Below the pieces are notes generated by a model. The model did no database searches, was not told where the DNA came from, and was given only the letters and a program-made list of their open reading frames with translations. A program made the translations under genes and the position numbers. Below are positions 1 to 8,569 of a DNA stretch of 38,133 nucleotides, piece by piece (the first letter of the stretch is position 1; every line of letters starts with the position of its first letter). Origin of the DNA: Bacteroidota bacterium. GTDB lineage: Bacteria; Bacteroidota; Bacteroidia; AKYH767-A; OLB10. The stretch spans positions 1-38,133 of the forward strand of contig JAHEMF010000028.1 in assembly GCA_024643795.1 (NCBI GenBank), given 5' to 3'.

Positions 1-453
1 CAACAGGGCGATGTTTTGGGCGACCTGTTGATCCTCATCAACAGCATTTCTTTCGGCATTTTTCTGATCATCGTTAAACCACTGATGCAAAAATATCCAC
101 CCATCACAGTCATGAAATATGTTTTTGTTTTTGGAAGCTTGTTTGTGATCCCGTTCGGATATGATGAATTCAATCGTATAGAATTTAAAGATTTTCCAAC
201 CCACATTTGGCTTGCGGTCAGTTATGTGGTTATCATTACTACTGTTATTGTTTACCTGCTTAATACATTTGCACTGAAAAACCTGAGTCCTACAAGTGTG
301 AGCTCCTACATATATCTTCAACCTGTGTTTGCCACCATGTTTGCTATTTTGCTTGGCAAAGACTCATTACACCTGATGCATATTATTTCATCCGTATTGA
401 TCTTTACAGGTGTTTATCTGGTAACAAGTACTCCGTTAGTGCGAAAGGTTTAA
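1..453 (+). CDS. DMT-superfamily permease (EamA), 3' part
   Basis: The reading frame is open from the first base, so the N-terminal part lies outside the window. The 150 visible residues hold about five hydrophobic segments. They match the second EamA repeat: a KYVFVFGSLFVIP helix pair, the SYIYLQPVFATMFAILLGKD segment typical of this family, and a closing helix before a short basic tail. EamA carriers are inner-membrane exporters or importers of small metabolites. The substrate cannot be read from this fragment. The TTG at 16 is internal and not a likely start. A separate promoter lies between this gene and yicC. Family assignment is good, specific function unknown. Confidence 0.85.
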   Translation, partial: QQGDVLGDLLILINSISFGIFLIIVKPLMQKYPPITVMKYVFVFGSLFVIPFGYDEFNRIEFKDFPTHIWLAVSYVVIITTVIVYLLNTFALKNLSPTSVSSYIYLQPVFATMFAILLGKDSLHLMHIISSVLIFTGVYLVTSTPLVRKV

Positions 454-466
454 AAAACTAACTTTG
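436..466 (+). promoter_or_regulatory. Bacteroidota-type promoter for yicC-gmk-nadD
   Basis: A TAACTTTG box at 459-466 fits the Bacteroidota -7 consensus TAnnTTTG. A TTA at 436-438, 20 bp upstream, is a near match to the TTG -33 element and lies inside the end of the permease gene. The ATG of yicC follows at 492, giving a leader of about 20 nt. Confidence 0.55.
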
Positions 467-491
467 TGAACAGCTTTCTAAAGTAAAGAAC

Positions 492-1364
492 ATGATAAGA
501 TCTATGACCGGATACGGTAAATCTACCGGATCATCCTCTGCTAACCTGATCACTATAGAAGTTCGCTCGCTTAACAGCAAATTTCTTGAACTAGGAATCA
601 GACTACCCTCAGGTTATAAAGACCGCGAATTAGAGTTGAGATCCAAGGTTGGTAAACTTGCCGAAAGAGGTAAAGTAGATTTTCTTGTTTCCATGGAACC
701 ATTACCAGGCTCTAAAAGGAGTCTGATCAATATGGACACTGTAAAGGTGTATCTGGAAGACATCAGGAAAATTCAAAAGGAAACCGGATTAAAAGTGGCC
801 GACCCGCTGGAAACGGCACTTAGGTTCGCCAACGTTGTTAACAACGAAAAAGTTGAAGCCGACCCTAAAGAATGGAAGATCATTGAGAAACTGAGCATGG
901 ATGCCTTGAAAGATTTTAATTCTTTCAGGGTAAGAGAAGGTAAAGCCTTGCAAAAAGACATCGAGTCACGAACAAAAAAGATAGACTCATTACTCAAGCA
1001 TATTGAAAAGGTTGACCCGGGAAGAATCAAAAATGTAAGATCAAGGTTAAAAAAGAATTTTGAAGATTCGGATGAAACAAAGTCAATTGATCCCAACCGG
1101 TTTGAGCAGGAATTGATATACTATTTAGAAAAAATGGATATAAATGAAGAGAAGGTACGACTTCGTTCCCATTTGTCATTTTTATTGGAGACCATTAAAT
1201 CAACGGAATCAAACGGAAAGAAGATCGGTTTCATTCTGCAGGAAGTGGGTCGTGAGATCAATACAATAGGTTCAAAGGCAAACGACGCCAAAATGCAACG
1301 TATGGTAGTTGAGATGAAGGATGAGCTTGAAAAGATGAAAGAACAAACGGCAAATATCATTTAA
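492..1364 (+). CDS. yicC: YicC family endoribonuclease / adaptor
   Basis: A 290-residue cytosolic protein that opens with the family signature MIRSMTGYGK. It continues through the YicC N-terminal domain (about 1-150) and ends in the DUF1732 domain (about 205-290), which contains FEQELIYYLEKMDINEE and the LQEVGREINTIGSKAND block. Length is normal. The E. coli homologue is an endoribonuclease acting on small RNAs. A role in this phylum has not been shown as far as I know. It starts a three-gene run with gmk (3-nt gap) and nadD, and yicC-gmk adjacency is common in bacteria. A good TAnnTTTG promoter precedes it. Confidence 0.93.
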   Translation: MIRSMTGYGKSTGSSSANLITIEVRSLNSKFLELGIRLPSGYKDRELELRSKVGKLAERGKVDFLVSMEPLPGSKRSLINMDTVKVYLEDIRKIQKETGLKVADPLETALRFANVVNNEKVEADPKEWKIIEKLSMDALKDFNSFRVREGKALQKDIESRTKKIDSLLKHIEKVDPGRIKNVRSRLKKNFEDSDETKSIDPNRFEQELIYYLEKMDINEEKVRLRSHLSFLLETIKSTESNGKKIGFILQEVGREINTIGSKANDAKMQRMVVEMKDELEKMKEQTANII

Positions 1365-1367
1365 TTC

Positions 1368-1943
1368 ATGGATGCTAAGCTCATCCTCTTTTGTGGCCCC
1401 TCCGGTAGTGGTAAAACAACTATTGTAAAACATTTACTATCCACCTTTCCTGTCCTCAGTTTTTCTGTGTCTGCAACAACTCGGTCAAAGAGAAACAATG
1501 AAACAGATGGCAAAGATTACTACTTTATAAGTGTGGATGAGTTCACAGAGAAGATCTCTGAAGGCGCTTTTCTGGAATGGGAAGAAGTCTATGAAAATGG
1601 TTTTTATGGAACCCTGGCTTCAGAGGTTTCAAGAATTAATAAAGAAGGAAAGGTTGCAATTTTTGATGTGGATGTAGAAGGTGGTTTGCATATAAAAGAA
1701 CGTTTTGGGAAAAACTTGCTGGATGTAATGGTGGTTCCTCCTTCAATAACCGCTTTAAGGGAAAGACTTATTGCCCGTGAATCAGAAACTCAGGAAACCC
1801 TTGAAAAGCGTATAGGTAAAGCTGGTATTGAAATGGGTTACCGGAACAGGTTTACTAACGTCATTGTAAATACGAAGCTGCAGGAGGCGCTCGCTGAAGC
1901 AGAAAAGATTGTGTCGGAATTTCTGAATAACAAAGAGGGATGA
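1368..1943 (+). CDS. gmk: Guanylate kinase
   Basis: A 191-residue P-loop kinase converting GMP and ATP to GDP and ADP in guanine nucleotide synthesis. The Walker A loop GPSGSGKT is at 10-17. It is followed by the GMP-binding region with SVSATTRSKR and DGKDYYFIS, and then the acidic FDVDVEGG motif. Length is typical. The ATG sits 3 nt after the yicC stop. The stop overlaps the nadD start in an ATGA arrangement at 1940-1943, which suggests translational coupling. Confidence 0.96.
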   Translation: MDAKLILFCGPSGSGKTTIVKHLLSTFPVLSFSVSATTRSKRNNETDGKDYYFISVDEFTEKISEGAFLEWEEVYENGFYGTLASEVSRINKEGKVAIFDVDVEGGLHIKERFGKNLLDVMVVPPSITALRERLIARESETQETLEKRIGKAGIEMGYRNRFTNVIVNTKLQEALAEAEKIVSEFLNNKEG

Positions 1944-2515
1944 AAATAGGTCTATTCTTTGGTACGTTTAATCCTGTGCATGTAGGCCATATGGCAATTG
2001 CAGGCCATATGGCAGAGTTCACGGACCTTGAGCAAGTGTGGATGGTGGTCACGCCCCACAACCCTCACAAGCCAGCGGGAGCATTGTTACAGGATCATCA
2101 CAGGTTTGAATTGGTGAGGCTTGCCATTGGCGATTACAGAAAATTAAAACCATCGAAGGTGGAATTTTCGCTCCCCAAACCATCATACACAATCAACACC
2201 CTTACTCATTTGAGTGAAGAATTTCCTGATCATCAATTCAACCTTATTATGGGCTCGGACAACCTAACTACGTTTATGAAATGGAAGAACTGGGAAGAGA
2301 TCATAAAGTACCACTCCCTTTACGTTTATCCCCGTCCGGGACATGAAGGTGGCGAGTTAAAAAATCATCCCAAGGTTGTTATGGTAGACGCACCCAGAAT
2401 GGATGTGTCATCTACCTTTATACGAGAGGCAATCAAAAACAAAAAAGACATTCGTTTTTTATTACCTGAATCGGTGTACAGTTACATTGATGAAATGAAC
2501 TTTTATAAGAAGTGA
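1940..2515 (+). CDS. nadD: Nicotinate-nucleotide adenylyltransferase
   Basis: A 191-residue enzyme that adenylates nicotinic acid mononucleotide to deamido-NAD in NAD synthesis. The nucleotidyltransferase motif GTFNPVHVGH is at residues 8-17 with its two histidines intact. The C-terminal SSTFIR motif, matching the SxTxIR signature, is also present. Length is standard. The start overlaps the end of gmk by four bases, so the two are probably co-translated. The gene ends 22 bp before the convergent purQ stop codon. Confidence 0.96.
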   Translation: MKIGLFFGTFNPVHVGHMAIAGHMAEFTDLEQVWMVVTPHNPHKPAGALLQDHHRFELVRLAIGDYRKLKPSKVEFSLPKPSYTINTLTHLSEEFPDHQFNLIMGSDNLTTFMKWKNWEEIIKYHSLYVYPRPGHEGGELKNHPKVVMVDAPRMDVSSTFIREAIKNKKDIRFLLPESVYSYIDEMNFYKK

Positions 2516-2537
2516 CATTCCCTTATGGGATAGATTT

Positions 2538-3230
2538 TCAGGCGTTAACGATGTTGAGGATAGATTCGAAAATAACTTTCCCATCTTCATTACCCTGAAT
2601 AAAATCAGCTGCTCTTTCGGGGTGCGGCATCATACCAAAAACGTTTCTTTGTTTATTGCAGATACCTGCAATGTTCTCTAGTGAGCCATTCGGATTTGAG
2701 TCTGCTGTTATTTCTCCATTGCTATTGCAATAGCGGAACAATACCTGATCATTGCCATTAAGTTCTCTGATCACATCGTCATTTGCAAAGTAGTTTCCTT
2801 CACCATGTGCGATAGGGATTTTCATGGCCTTGTTTTCAGATATGCCGGAAGTTAATAATGAGTTTTTTGTAGAAGGGGTAATATAAACATTCTTGCAAAT
2901 GAACTGCCGGTTATTGTTATGCAATAACGCTCCGGGCAGCAGGTGTGCTTCAGTAAGGATCTGAAAACCGTTACAGATACCCAATACAAAACCTCCTTTA
3001 TCCGCAAAATCGAGAACCTCCTGCATAATGGGAGAGAACCGGGCAATTGCACCTGAGCGTAGGTAATCGCCGTACGAAAAGCCTCCCGGTAATACTATAA
3101 AGTCGCAACCTTTCAGGTCATGCTCTTTATGCCAAAGCATCTCAACTTTCTGATCCATAACATTTCCGAGTACATGTTCCATGTCTCTGTCGCAATTGGA
3201 TCCGGGAAAAACTACTACACCAAATTTCAT
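2538..3230 (-). CDS. purQ: Phosphoribosylformylglycinamidine synthase subunit I (glutaminase)
   Basis: A 230-residue class I glutamine amidotransferase that supplies ammonia to PurL in step four of purine synthesis. The nucleophile is Cys86 in GICNGFQ. The oxyanion region [14 protein letters not shown] is at about 47-60. The catalytic His/Glu pair lies in the C-terminal HPERAAD motif. The N-terminal FPGSNCDRD is typical of PurQ. Its partner PurL is not in the window. A TACTTTTG box lies 16 bp upstream of the ATG, inside a 39-bp gap, so it may be transcribed separately from the upstream membrane protein gene. It converges on nadD. Confidence 0.95.
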   Translation of the reverse strand: MKFGVVVFPGSNCDRDMEHVLGNVMDQKVEMLWHKEHDLKGCDFIVLPGGFSYGDYLRSGAIARFSPIMQEVLDFADKGGFVLGICNGFQILTEAHLLPGALLHNNNRQFICKNVYITPSTKNSLLTSGISENKAMKIPIAHGEGNYFANDDVIRELNGNDQVLFRYCNSNGEITADSNPNGSLENIAGICNKQRNVFGMMPHPERAADFIQGNEDGKVIFESILNIVNA

Positions 3231-3246
3231 TAGAAATTGCTTTTCG

Positions 3247-3254
3247 CAAAAGTA
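3247..3254 (-). promoter_or_regulatory. -7 promoter box for purQ
   Basis: Read on the minus strand this is TACTTTTG, a full match to TAnnTTTG. It ends 16 bp before the purQ ATG. No convincing -33 TTG is visible at the expected distance, which would fall inside the end of the next gene. Confidence 0.4.
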
Positions 3255-3269
3255 CTCAAAATGTCTGTT

Positions 3270-4262
3270 TTATGAGATCATTGGGTAAATATAGTTGACC
3301 AATAAAACAATGAAAAGCAGCCCGAACAGTACTTCAGTCAACCATTCTTTGCGTATAGCCAGAAAGTAATATGCGATCAACAATGCTACTGGAGGTACAA
3401 GTATGGCAAACCTGTATGGATCTTCAGATGGTGAAATGGCCATGGTACAAAAACCTATGAGTAAATACATGAGCATTACCTGTTGGTACCTGCGTATGCG
3501 GATCACATTTTTAAAGTAATTTGCCCGAAGCTTCCATAGAGCTAGTAAAAACAAAATAACTACAACAATAATAGTTGCCCGATAGCCTTCAAGCAGCAAC
3601 CCCTCAGTATTCCAAAGGTTGGTAAGGGGTCGGTACGTCAGCTTTGAGATGAACTCGTCCATTGTGCCGGTGAAGAAATACCAAACCAGGATAAGAAGGT
3701 AGGGTATCAATAATCCGGCAAAACCGATGATCCACTCACGGAGGTTGAAAGTTTTGATCACCAGCAGACTTGCTGCCAGAAACACAAAGAATAAAACTGA
3801 TGGCAGGTAGAACAAAGATGCCAGACTGAACAATAGTCCTGCATCAAAGATCAGGGCTTGCGGATTTGGATTTTTATAGATCCTGAAAATCTTATCCAGC
3901 GCAAACAGGGAGATAGTGTTGGCAAAAAGAATTGGATGGAATGAGACGAATGAAGGAATCAAAATGCTGAATATCAGATAAAACCAACCAGGCAGGTATG
4001 AATTTTTATAAAGGATCTCATGTTTTTCGATCAGCTTGTTGAAGTGAAAGACCTGCAGCAATACCATTAACAGCGCAATAACGCCCAGGCTCCAGATGGG
4101 TAGCGGCGAAACCATCCATAGAAACAGGTTGTAAAAAGGCATAGGGTTGATGATCACCAGTCCGCTGTCGCCCATCCAGCCCAAAATGAAGAATATTAGG
4201 GCCGTAACCGGAACCAGAAGGAAGCTGGCAGGTCTGGATTTTTTGAAAATGCTGAGGATCAT
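3270..4262 (-). CDS. DUF6427-family polytopic membrane protein
   Basis: A 330-residue protein made almost entirely of hydrophobic helices, about ten, with short basic loops such as IRIRRYQQ and an ILSIFKKSRP start. Composition, length and its place between purQ and purD fit the Bacteroidota family annotated as DUF6427; this is recognised from memory. No catalytic motif is visible and the function is unknown. It is divergent from the 63-residue membrane protein gene at 4344, with an 81-bp shared upstream region. Purine-gene neighbours hint at a nucleotide- or base-related role, but that is only proximity. Confidence 0.7.
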   Translation of the reverse strand: MILSIFKKSRPASFLLVPVTALIFFILGWMGDSGLVIINPMPFYNLFLWMVSPLPIWSLGVIALLMVLLQVFHFNKLIEKHEILYKNSYLPGWFYLIFSILIPSFVSFHPILFANTISLFALDKIFRIYKNPNPQALIFDAGLLFSLASLFYLPSVLFFVFLAASLLVIKTFNLREWIIGFAGLLIPYLLILVWYFFTGTMDEFISKLTYRPLTNLWNTEGLLLEGYRATIIVVVILFLLALWKLRANYFKNVIRIRRYQQVMLMYLLIGFCTMAISPSEDPYRFAILVPPVALLIAYYFLAIRKEWLTEVLFGLLFIVLLVNYIYPMIS

Positions 4263-4293
4263 GACTTTCCGAGTTACCTCAAAGGAATAAAAA

Positions 4294-4323
4294 TTGCATC
4301 AGTTAGAAAAATGTATATTTTTG
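4294..4323 (+). promoter_or_regulatory. Bacteroidota-type promoter for the 63-residue membrane protein
   Basis: TTG at 4294-4296 is followed after 19 bp by TATTTTTG at 4316-4323, which matches the consensus TTG-n19-21-TAnnTTTG. The ATG at 4344 gives a leader of roughly 15-20 nt. This is one of the clearest vegetative promoters in the window. Confidence 0.65.
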
Positions 4324-4343
4324 CAATCTAATCTGATAATCAC

Positions 4344-4535
4344 ATGGATGCTATTTGGTACGGTTTGCAGGCAACTTTTGAATTCATTTTTGATCTGGCG
4401 AAGCCTCTTGGCAGAGGAATAAATGTTCTATTTATTCTAGCCGGTTTCATAGGTGCCATTTACTGGCTTTGGTATGATAAGCGCACCGGCAAAGGGCATG
4501 CGAATTATATGTCAGATCCTGCCAAAGGAAAATAA
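4344..4535 (+). CDS. Small single-span membrane protein (DUF6341-like)
   Basis: A 63-residue protein with an amphipathic N-terminus and one clear membrane helix at about 26-43 (GINVLFILAGFIGAIYW). The short hydrophilic tail contains YDKRTGKGH. It resembles the small Bacteroidota proteins now called DUF6341, many of which were mislabelled uracil phosphoribosyltransferase; there is no PRPP-binding motif here. It has its own promoter and stands divergent to the DUF6427 gene, with which I recall it being paired in flavobacterial genomes. It converges on purD with a 5-bp gap. Function unknown. Coding status is supported by the promoter and the clean helix. Confidence 0.7.
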   Translation: MDAIWYGLQATFEFIFDLAKPLGRGINVLFILAGFIGAIYWLWYDKRTGKGHANYMSDPAKGK

Positions 4536-4540
4536 CCGGA

Positions 4541-5818
4541 TCAGTTTATCAGGTCCGAACCGATATCTTTTCTGTAATATTTCCCGTCGAACTTCACCAG
4601 TTCAGCATAACGTAACGACTTATCCCTTGCATCGCTGATCTTATCTCCAAAAGAAGTTATAGCCAGCACCCTACCGCCTGCAGTAACAATTTCTTCATTA
4701 TCTTTTGTAGTTCCGGCATGAAATAACAACGACTCCGTTACTTCATTTAGCCGGTAGATGGTTTTGCCTTTAGTGTAATCTCCGGGATACCCGCCCGACA
4801 CCAGCATAACGGTCACGGCTGTACGATCTTCAATCTCAATTTTGTGTTCATTGAGGGTGCGGTCTTTCAGCGACAAGAATAATTTTACCAGATCATTCTT
4901 TATCCGCGGTATCACCACTTCTGTCTCGGGGTCGCCCATCCTAACATTATATTCAATTACAAAAGGTTCGCCATTCACATTCATTAGTCCAATGAAAATA
5001 AAGCCGGTGTAATCAATACCTTCAGAAGCCAGGCCGTTTATAGTGGGGAGAATGATCTTATCATGCACTTTTTGTTTAAATGTTTCCCCGGCAAAAGGAA
5101 CTGGCGACACGGCTCCCATACCACCTGTGTTGAGACCGGTGTCATTTTCACCTATACGTTTATAATCTTTGGCCTCAGGTAAAATGAGATAGTTTGTGCC
5201 ATCTGTTAAAACGAACATACTCAGCTCAATTCCATCCAGAAACTCTTCAATTACAACAGTTGTTCCTGCCTCCCCGAATTTGTTTTCGTTGAGCATCGAA
5301 CGCAATTCCTGCTTGGCTATAGCAAGATCATCAATAATGAGTACTCCTTTGCCTGCTGCAAGTCCGTCGGCTTTCAAAACATAAGGGGGTTTCAATGATT
5401 CAAGAAACTCATACCCTTCGTTAATGGTTGTTGCTGTGAATGTGGCGTAAGCTGCCGTAGGTACACCGTACTTTTGCATGAACCTTTTGGAAAAATCTTT
5501 GCTCCCTTCCAGTTGTGCTCCTATTTTATCAGGACCAACTAACTGGATATTTTTTAATTGATCATCGTTAAGAAAAAAATCATGGATGCCATTCACCAAA
5601 GGATCTTCGGGTCCCACTACAACCATACTGATATTTGATTCAACGACGAATTTTTTTACAGACTCAAAATCAGTTGCCTGAATATTTATGTTGGTGCCAT
5701 AATCTGAAGTTCCGGCATTTCCCGGAGCTATGAAAAGTTTTTTACAAAGCGGACTCTGGGCGATCTTCCAGGCAAAAGTACATTCGCGACCTCCGGAGCC
5801 AAGGAGTAAGATGTTCAT
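4541..5818 (-). CDS. purD: Phosphoribosylamine-glycine ligase (GAR synthetase)
   Basis: A 425-residue ATP-grasp enzyme joining glycine to 5-phosphoribosylamine, step two of purine synthesis. The N-domain starts MNILLLGSGGRE. The PGNAGT motif follows, then the ATP-grasp core with LKADGLAAGKGV and EEFLDGIELS. The signature YNVRMGDPETE carries the metal-binding residues. The C-domain ends after the HAGT and GGRVLA segments. Length is normal. It shares the minus strand with purQ, but two other genes separate them. The carboxylase gene upstream ends 16 bp before its ATG, so the two may be co-transcribed. Confidence 0.96.
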   Translation of the reverse strand: MNILLLGSGGRECTFAWKIAQSPLCKKLFIAPGNAGTSDYGTNINIQATDFESVKKFVVESNISMVVVGPEDPLVNGIHDFFLNDDQLKNIQLVGPDKIGAQLEGSKDFSKRFMQKYGVPTAAYATFTATTINEGYEFLESLKPPYVLKADGLAAGKGVLIIDDLAIAKQELRSMLNENKFGEAGTTVVIEEFLDGIELSMFVLTDGTNYLILPEAKDYKRIGENDTGLNTGGMGAVSPVPFAGETFKQKVHDKIILPTINGLASEGIDYTGFIFIGLMNVNGEPFVIEYNVRMGDPETEVVIPRIKNDLVKLFLSLKDRTLNEHKIEIEDRTAVTVMLVSGGYPGDYTKGKTIYRLNEVTESLLFHAGTTKDNEEIVTAGGRVLAITSFGDKISDARDKSLRYAELVKFDGKYYRKDIGSDLIN

Positions 5819-5834
5819 GAAATCAATTGTTTAA

Positions 5835-7376
5835 TTATAAGGGTATGTTACCATGTTTTTTTCTCGGCAACTTAACCGCCTTGTTCTCTAGCATGGTAAA
5901 AGCTTTCATTAGCTTAATGCGTGTTTCTTCGGGGTTTATAACCTCATCAACGTATCCACGTGCTGCTGCTTTATAAGGATTGGCAAAAAGGTCGGTATAC
6001 TCCTTCTCTTTCTCCGAGAGTTTTGCCGCAGGATCTTTTGCTGATGCTATCTCTTTCTTAAAGATTATTTCTGCAGCACCCTTTGCACCCATCACTGCGA
6101 TCTCTGCCGAAGGCCAGGCGAAGTTCATGTCGGCACCAATATGTTTTGAGTTCATCACATCATAAGCTCCACCATAAGCTTTGCGCGTGATAACCGTGAT
6201 GCGGGGAACCGTTGCCTCTGAAAAAGCATAAAGTAATTTTGCTCCATTAGTTATGATGGCATTCCACTCCTGATCAGTACCAGGTAAAAATCCCGGAACA
6301 TCTTCAAATACCAAAATGGGCACATTGAAGGAGTCGCAGAACCTTACAAACCTCGCCGCTTTTGTTGATGCATGAATATCAAGAACACCAGCAAGATGTG
6401 CCGGTTGATTGGCAATAATGCCGATGCTGCGGCCACCGATTCTTGCAAATCCTACAACAATATTTTCTGCGAAAGCTTTATGTACCTCAAAAAATGATTC
6501 CGTATCGATCACCTCTTCAATCACTTCTCTGATATCATAAGGTTGATTAGGATTTTGAGGAATTATTGTATTCAGCTTTGGTCTTTTTTCGTTTGCAGGA
6601 GTATATTCAACATGAGGGGGAGTGTCTTCGCAATTGGAAGGCACATAACTGAGAAGTTGTTTAATATTATTTATACACTCGATCTCATTGGCACAAGCGA
6701 AATGTGTAACACCAGACTTGGTTGAATGTGTTGATGCACCTCCTAGCTCTTCGGATGTAACTTCTTCGTGGGTCACTGTTTTAACTACGTTGGGACCGGT
6801 GACGAACATATAAGAAGTGTTCTCAACCATCAGGATGAAATCAGTGATAGCCGGTGAGTATACAGCGCCACCAGCGCAGGGTCCCATGATCGCACTTATC
6901 TGAGGGATGACTCCGGAAGCAAGGGTGTTACGGTAAAAGATATCCGCGTAACCACCCAACGATACAACTCCTTCCTGTATACGTGCTCCACCTGAATCAT
7001 TCAAGCCTATGACCGGTGCGCCGTTCTCCATGGCAAGGTCCATTATGCGGCATATTTTTTCGGCGTGCGTTTCGGACAACGAGCCTCCAAACACTGTGAA
7101 GTCTTGAGAGAATACATAAACTAACCGGTCATTGATTGTTCCGTACCCGGTAACCACTCCATCGCCCAGATATAACTCCTTTTCCAATCCGAAATCTACC
7201 GCACGGTGCGTGACCAACATTCCGATCTCTTCAAATGAGCCTTCATCGAGGAGAAAATGCAGTCTTTCCCTTGCGGTTAATTTTCCTTTCTTATGTTGTG
7301 ATTCAATTCTTTTATCACCACCACCCTTCTGGGCTTCCTCAATCTTACTCCTGAGAATGTCTAGCTTCTTATCCAT
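5835..7376 (-). CDS. Acyl-CoA carboxylase, carboxyltransferase (beta) subunit
   Basis: A 513-residue crotonase-fold carboxyltransferase that moves CO2 from biotin to an acyl-CoA, most likely propionyl-CoA. The N-half carries [13 protein letters not shown] and the oxyanion-forming [12 protein letters not shown]. The C-half carries the second acyl-binding region with EDVPGFLPG and [11 protein letters not shown]. The ATG at 7376 starts [16 protein letters not shown], a normal beginning. An upstream in-frame start at 7469 would add 31 hydrophobic residues that look untranslated. No biotin carboxylase or biotin carrier gene is adjacent, so the alpha subunit must be elsewhere. Propionyl versus methylmalonyl preference cannot be settled from sequence alone. 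Confidence 0.93.
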   Translation of the reverse strand: MDKKLDILRSKIEEAQKGGGDKRIESQHKKGKLTARERLHFLLDEGSFEEIGMLVTHRAVDFGLEKELYLGDGVVTGYGTINDRLVYVFSQDFTVFGGSLSETHAEKICRIMDLAMENGAPVIGLNDSGGARIQEGVVSLGGYADIFYRNTLASGVIPQISAIMGPCAGGAVYSPAITDFILMVENTSYMFVTGPNVVKTVTHEEVTSEELGGASTHSTKSGVTHFACANEIECINNIKQLLSYVPSNCEDTPPHVEYTPANEKRPKLNTIIPQNPNQPYDIREVIEEVIDTESFFEVHKAFAENIVVGFARIGGRSIGIIANQPAHLAGVLDIHASTKAARFVRFCDSFNVPILVFEDVPGFLPGTDQEWNAIITNGAKLLYAFSEATVPRITVITRKAYGGAYDVMNSKHIGADMNFAWPSAEIAVMGAKGAAEIIFKKEIASAKDPAAKLSEKEKEYTDLFANPYKAAARGYVDEVINPEETRIKLMKAFTMLENKAVKLPRKKHGNIPL

Positions 7377-7498
7377 CAGTTTTTTTGCTGTTACAGCAAA
7401 GAAACGAAAAAGAGCACAATAGGCCACTGTTAGAGCCACGATGGTTGAATACTGTGGCCAAATTCCCAATTTGGGTTATCAGTCTGCTAATATTGACT

Positions 7499-7506
7499 TA
7501 AATTTG
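7499..7506 (+). promoter_or_regulatory. -7 promoter box immediately upstream of the sugar-phosphate isomerase start
   Basis: TAAATTTG matches TAnnTTTG. A TTA at 7476-7478, 20 bp upstream, is a near match to the -33 element. The ATG of the gene at 7512 begins only six bases after the box, so the transcript would have almost no leader. Confidence 0.55.
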
Positions 7507-7511
7507 CGGTT

Positions 7512-8507
7512 ATGGAAAAATCAATGAAAGATCTGGTAGCATCCTTTGCTGATCAGCTTAAAGAGGCTATGGCAATTGGCCGTGGCGCAAAATTCAGTTC
7601 ACCTGATAAAGAGATCAGAAATGTTGTTATAACAGGACTGGGGGGGTCGGGTATTGGAGGCACTATAATCTCGCAAGCCATTGAAAGTAATTGCTCGGTG
7701 CCTGTTATTGTAAACAAGGATTATTTTTTACCGGAGTTTGTCAATGAAAACACACTGGTTATCGTTTCTTCATATTCAGGAAATACGGAAGAAACGCTTA
7801 ATGCGATGAACATAGCACTTGATAAAAATGCAAAGATCGTATGTGTTAGTTCAGGTGGGAATGTCATTGCAATTGCGAACGAGAAAGGGTTAGATCATAT
7901 TATTATTCCTGGTGGGATGCCCCCAAGGGCATGCATTGCCTTCTCACTAACCCAATTGTTCTTTATCATGAATGGATTTAAACTGATAGGTGATTGGTTC
8001 ATTCAGGATTTTGAAAGTGCTATCACACTATTGATAAACGAAGAAGAACACATACGTTCAGAAGCATATTATCTGGCTGAGAAACTTCATAAGAAAGTTG
8101 CAGTGATCTATAGCCAGTCGAACTACGAAGGTGTTTGTATCAGGTTCAGGCAACAGATTAATGAAAATGGAAAAATGTTGTGCTGGCATCATGCTCTTCC
8201 GGAGATGAATCATAATGAGCTTGTAGGGTGGACGATTCCCAATGATAAGCTCGCAGTGGTGATCTTCAGGAACGAAACCGATTTTGACCGCACACAAACG
8301 CGAATGGAGCTTACCAAGCAGATCATCTCAAACTATACACCTCATATTTACGAAGTGCATTCAAAAGGTGACTCAACAATTGAGCGGTTCTTGTATTTCA
8401 TCCACTTTGGTGATTGGGTTTCCTGGTATCTGTCGGAGATCAGAGGAATTGATGCAACCGAAGTAAAGGTGATCGACTTTTTGAAAGGTGAACTTTCAAA
8501 GGTTTAA
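7512..8507 (+). CDS. Bifunctional phosphoglucose/phosphomannose isomerase
   Basis: A 331-residue sugar-phosphate isomerase of the PGI/PMI type, interconverting glucose-6-P or mannose-6-P with fructose-6-P. The N-terminal SIS domain has GLGGSGIGG (about 44-52) and the phosphate-binding SSYSGNTEETL (about 94-104). The C-terminal bact-PGI domain contains LPEMNHNELVGW, with the conserved glutamate and histidine. Length fits the family. The promoter box lies six bases before the ATG. The gene is divergent from the carboxylase beta subunit with a 135-bp gap. Assignment rests on motifs; substrate balance is not determined. Confidence 0.9.
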   Translation: MEKSMKDLVASFADQLKEAMAIGRGAKFSSPDKEIRNVVITGLGGSGIGGTIISQAIESNCSVPVIVNKDYFLPEFVNENTLVIVSSYSGNTEETLNAMNIALDKNAKIVCVSSGGNVIAIANEKGLDHIIIPGGMPPRACIAFSLTQLFFIMNGFKLIGDWFIQDFESAITLLINEEEHIRSEAYYLAEKLHKKVAVIYSQSNYEGVCIRFRQQINENGKMLCWHHALPEMNHNELVGWTIPNDKLAVVIFRNETDFDRTQTRMELTKQIISNYTPHIYEVHSKGDSTIERFLYFIHFGDWVSWYLSEIRGIDATEVKVIDFLKGELSKV

Positions 8508-8569
8508 CTAATCAGCCCTCTTACTTGTTACAGGAGGATCGTATTTTTATTAAATCAAACTTTCAAATA

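Noticed and set aside
2517-2531. Hairpin between nadD and purQ
   Set aside because: Only four base pairs (TCCC/GGGA) can form and there is no convincing T-tract.
7377-7469. A 31-codon N-terminal extension of the carboxylase beta subunit
   Set aside because: The extension is hydrophobic and unlike the family N-terminus; the ATG at 7376 gives the expected [12 protein letters not shown] start.
8532-8537. AGGAGG before the aldo/keto reductase
   Set aside because: It is 32 bases from the likely ATG at 8570 and no start codon stands at a usable distance.
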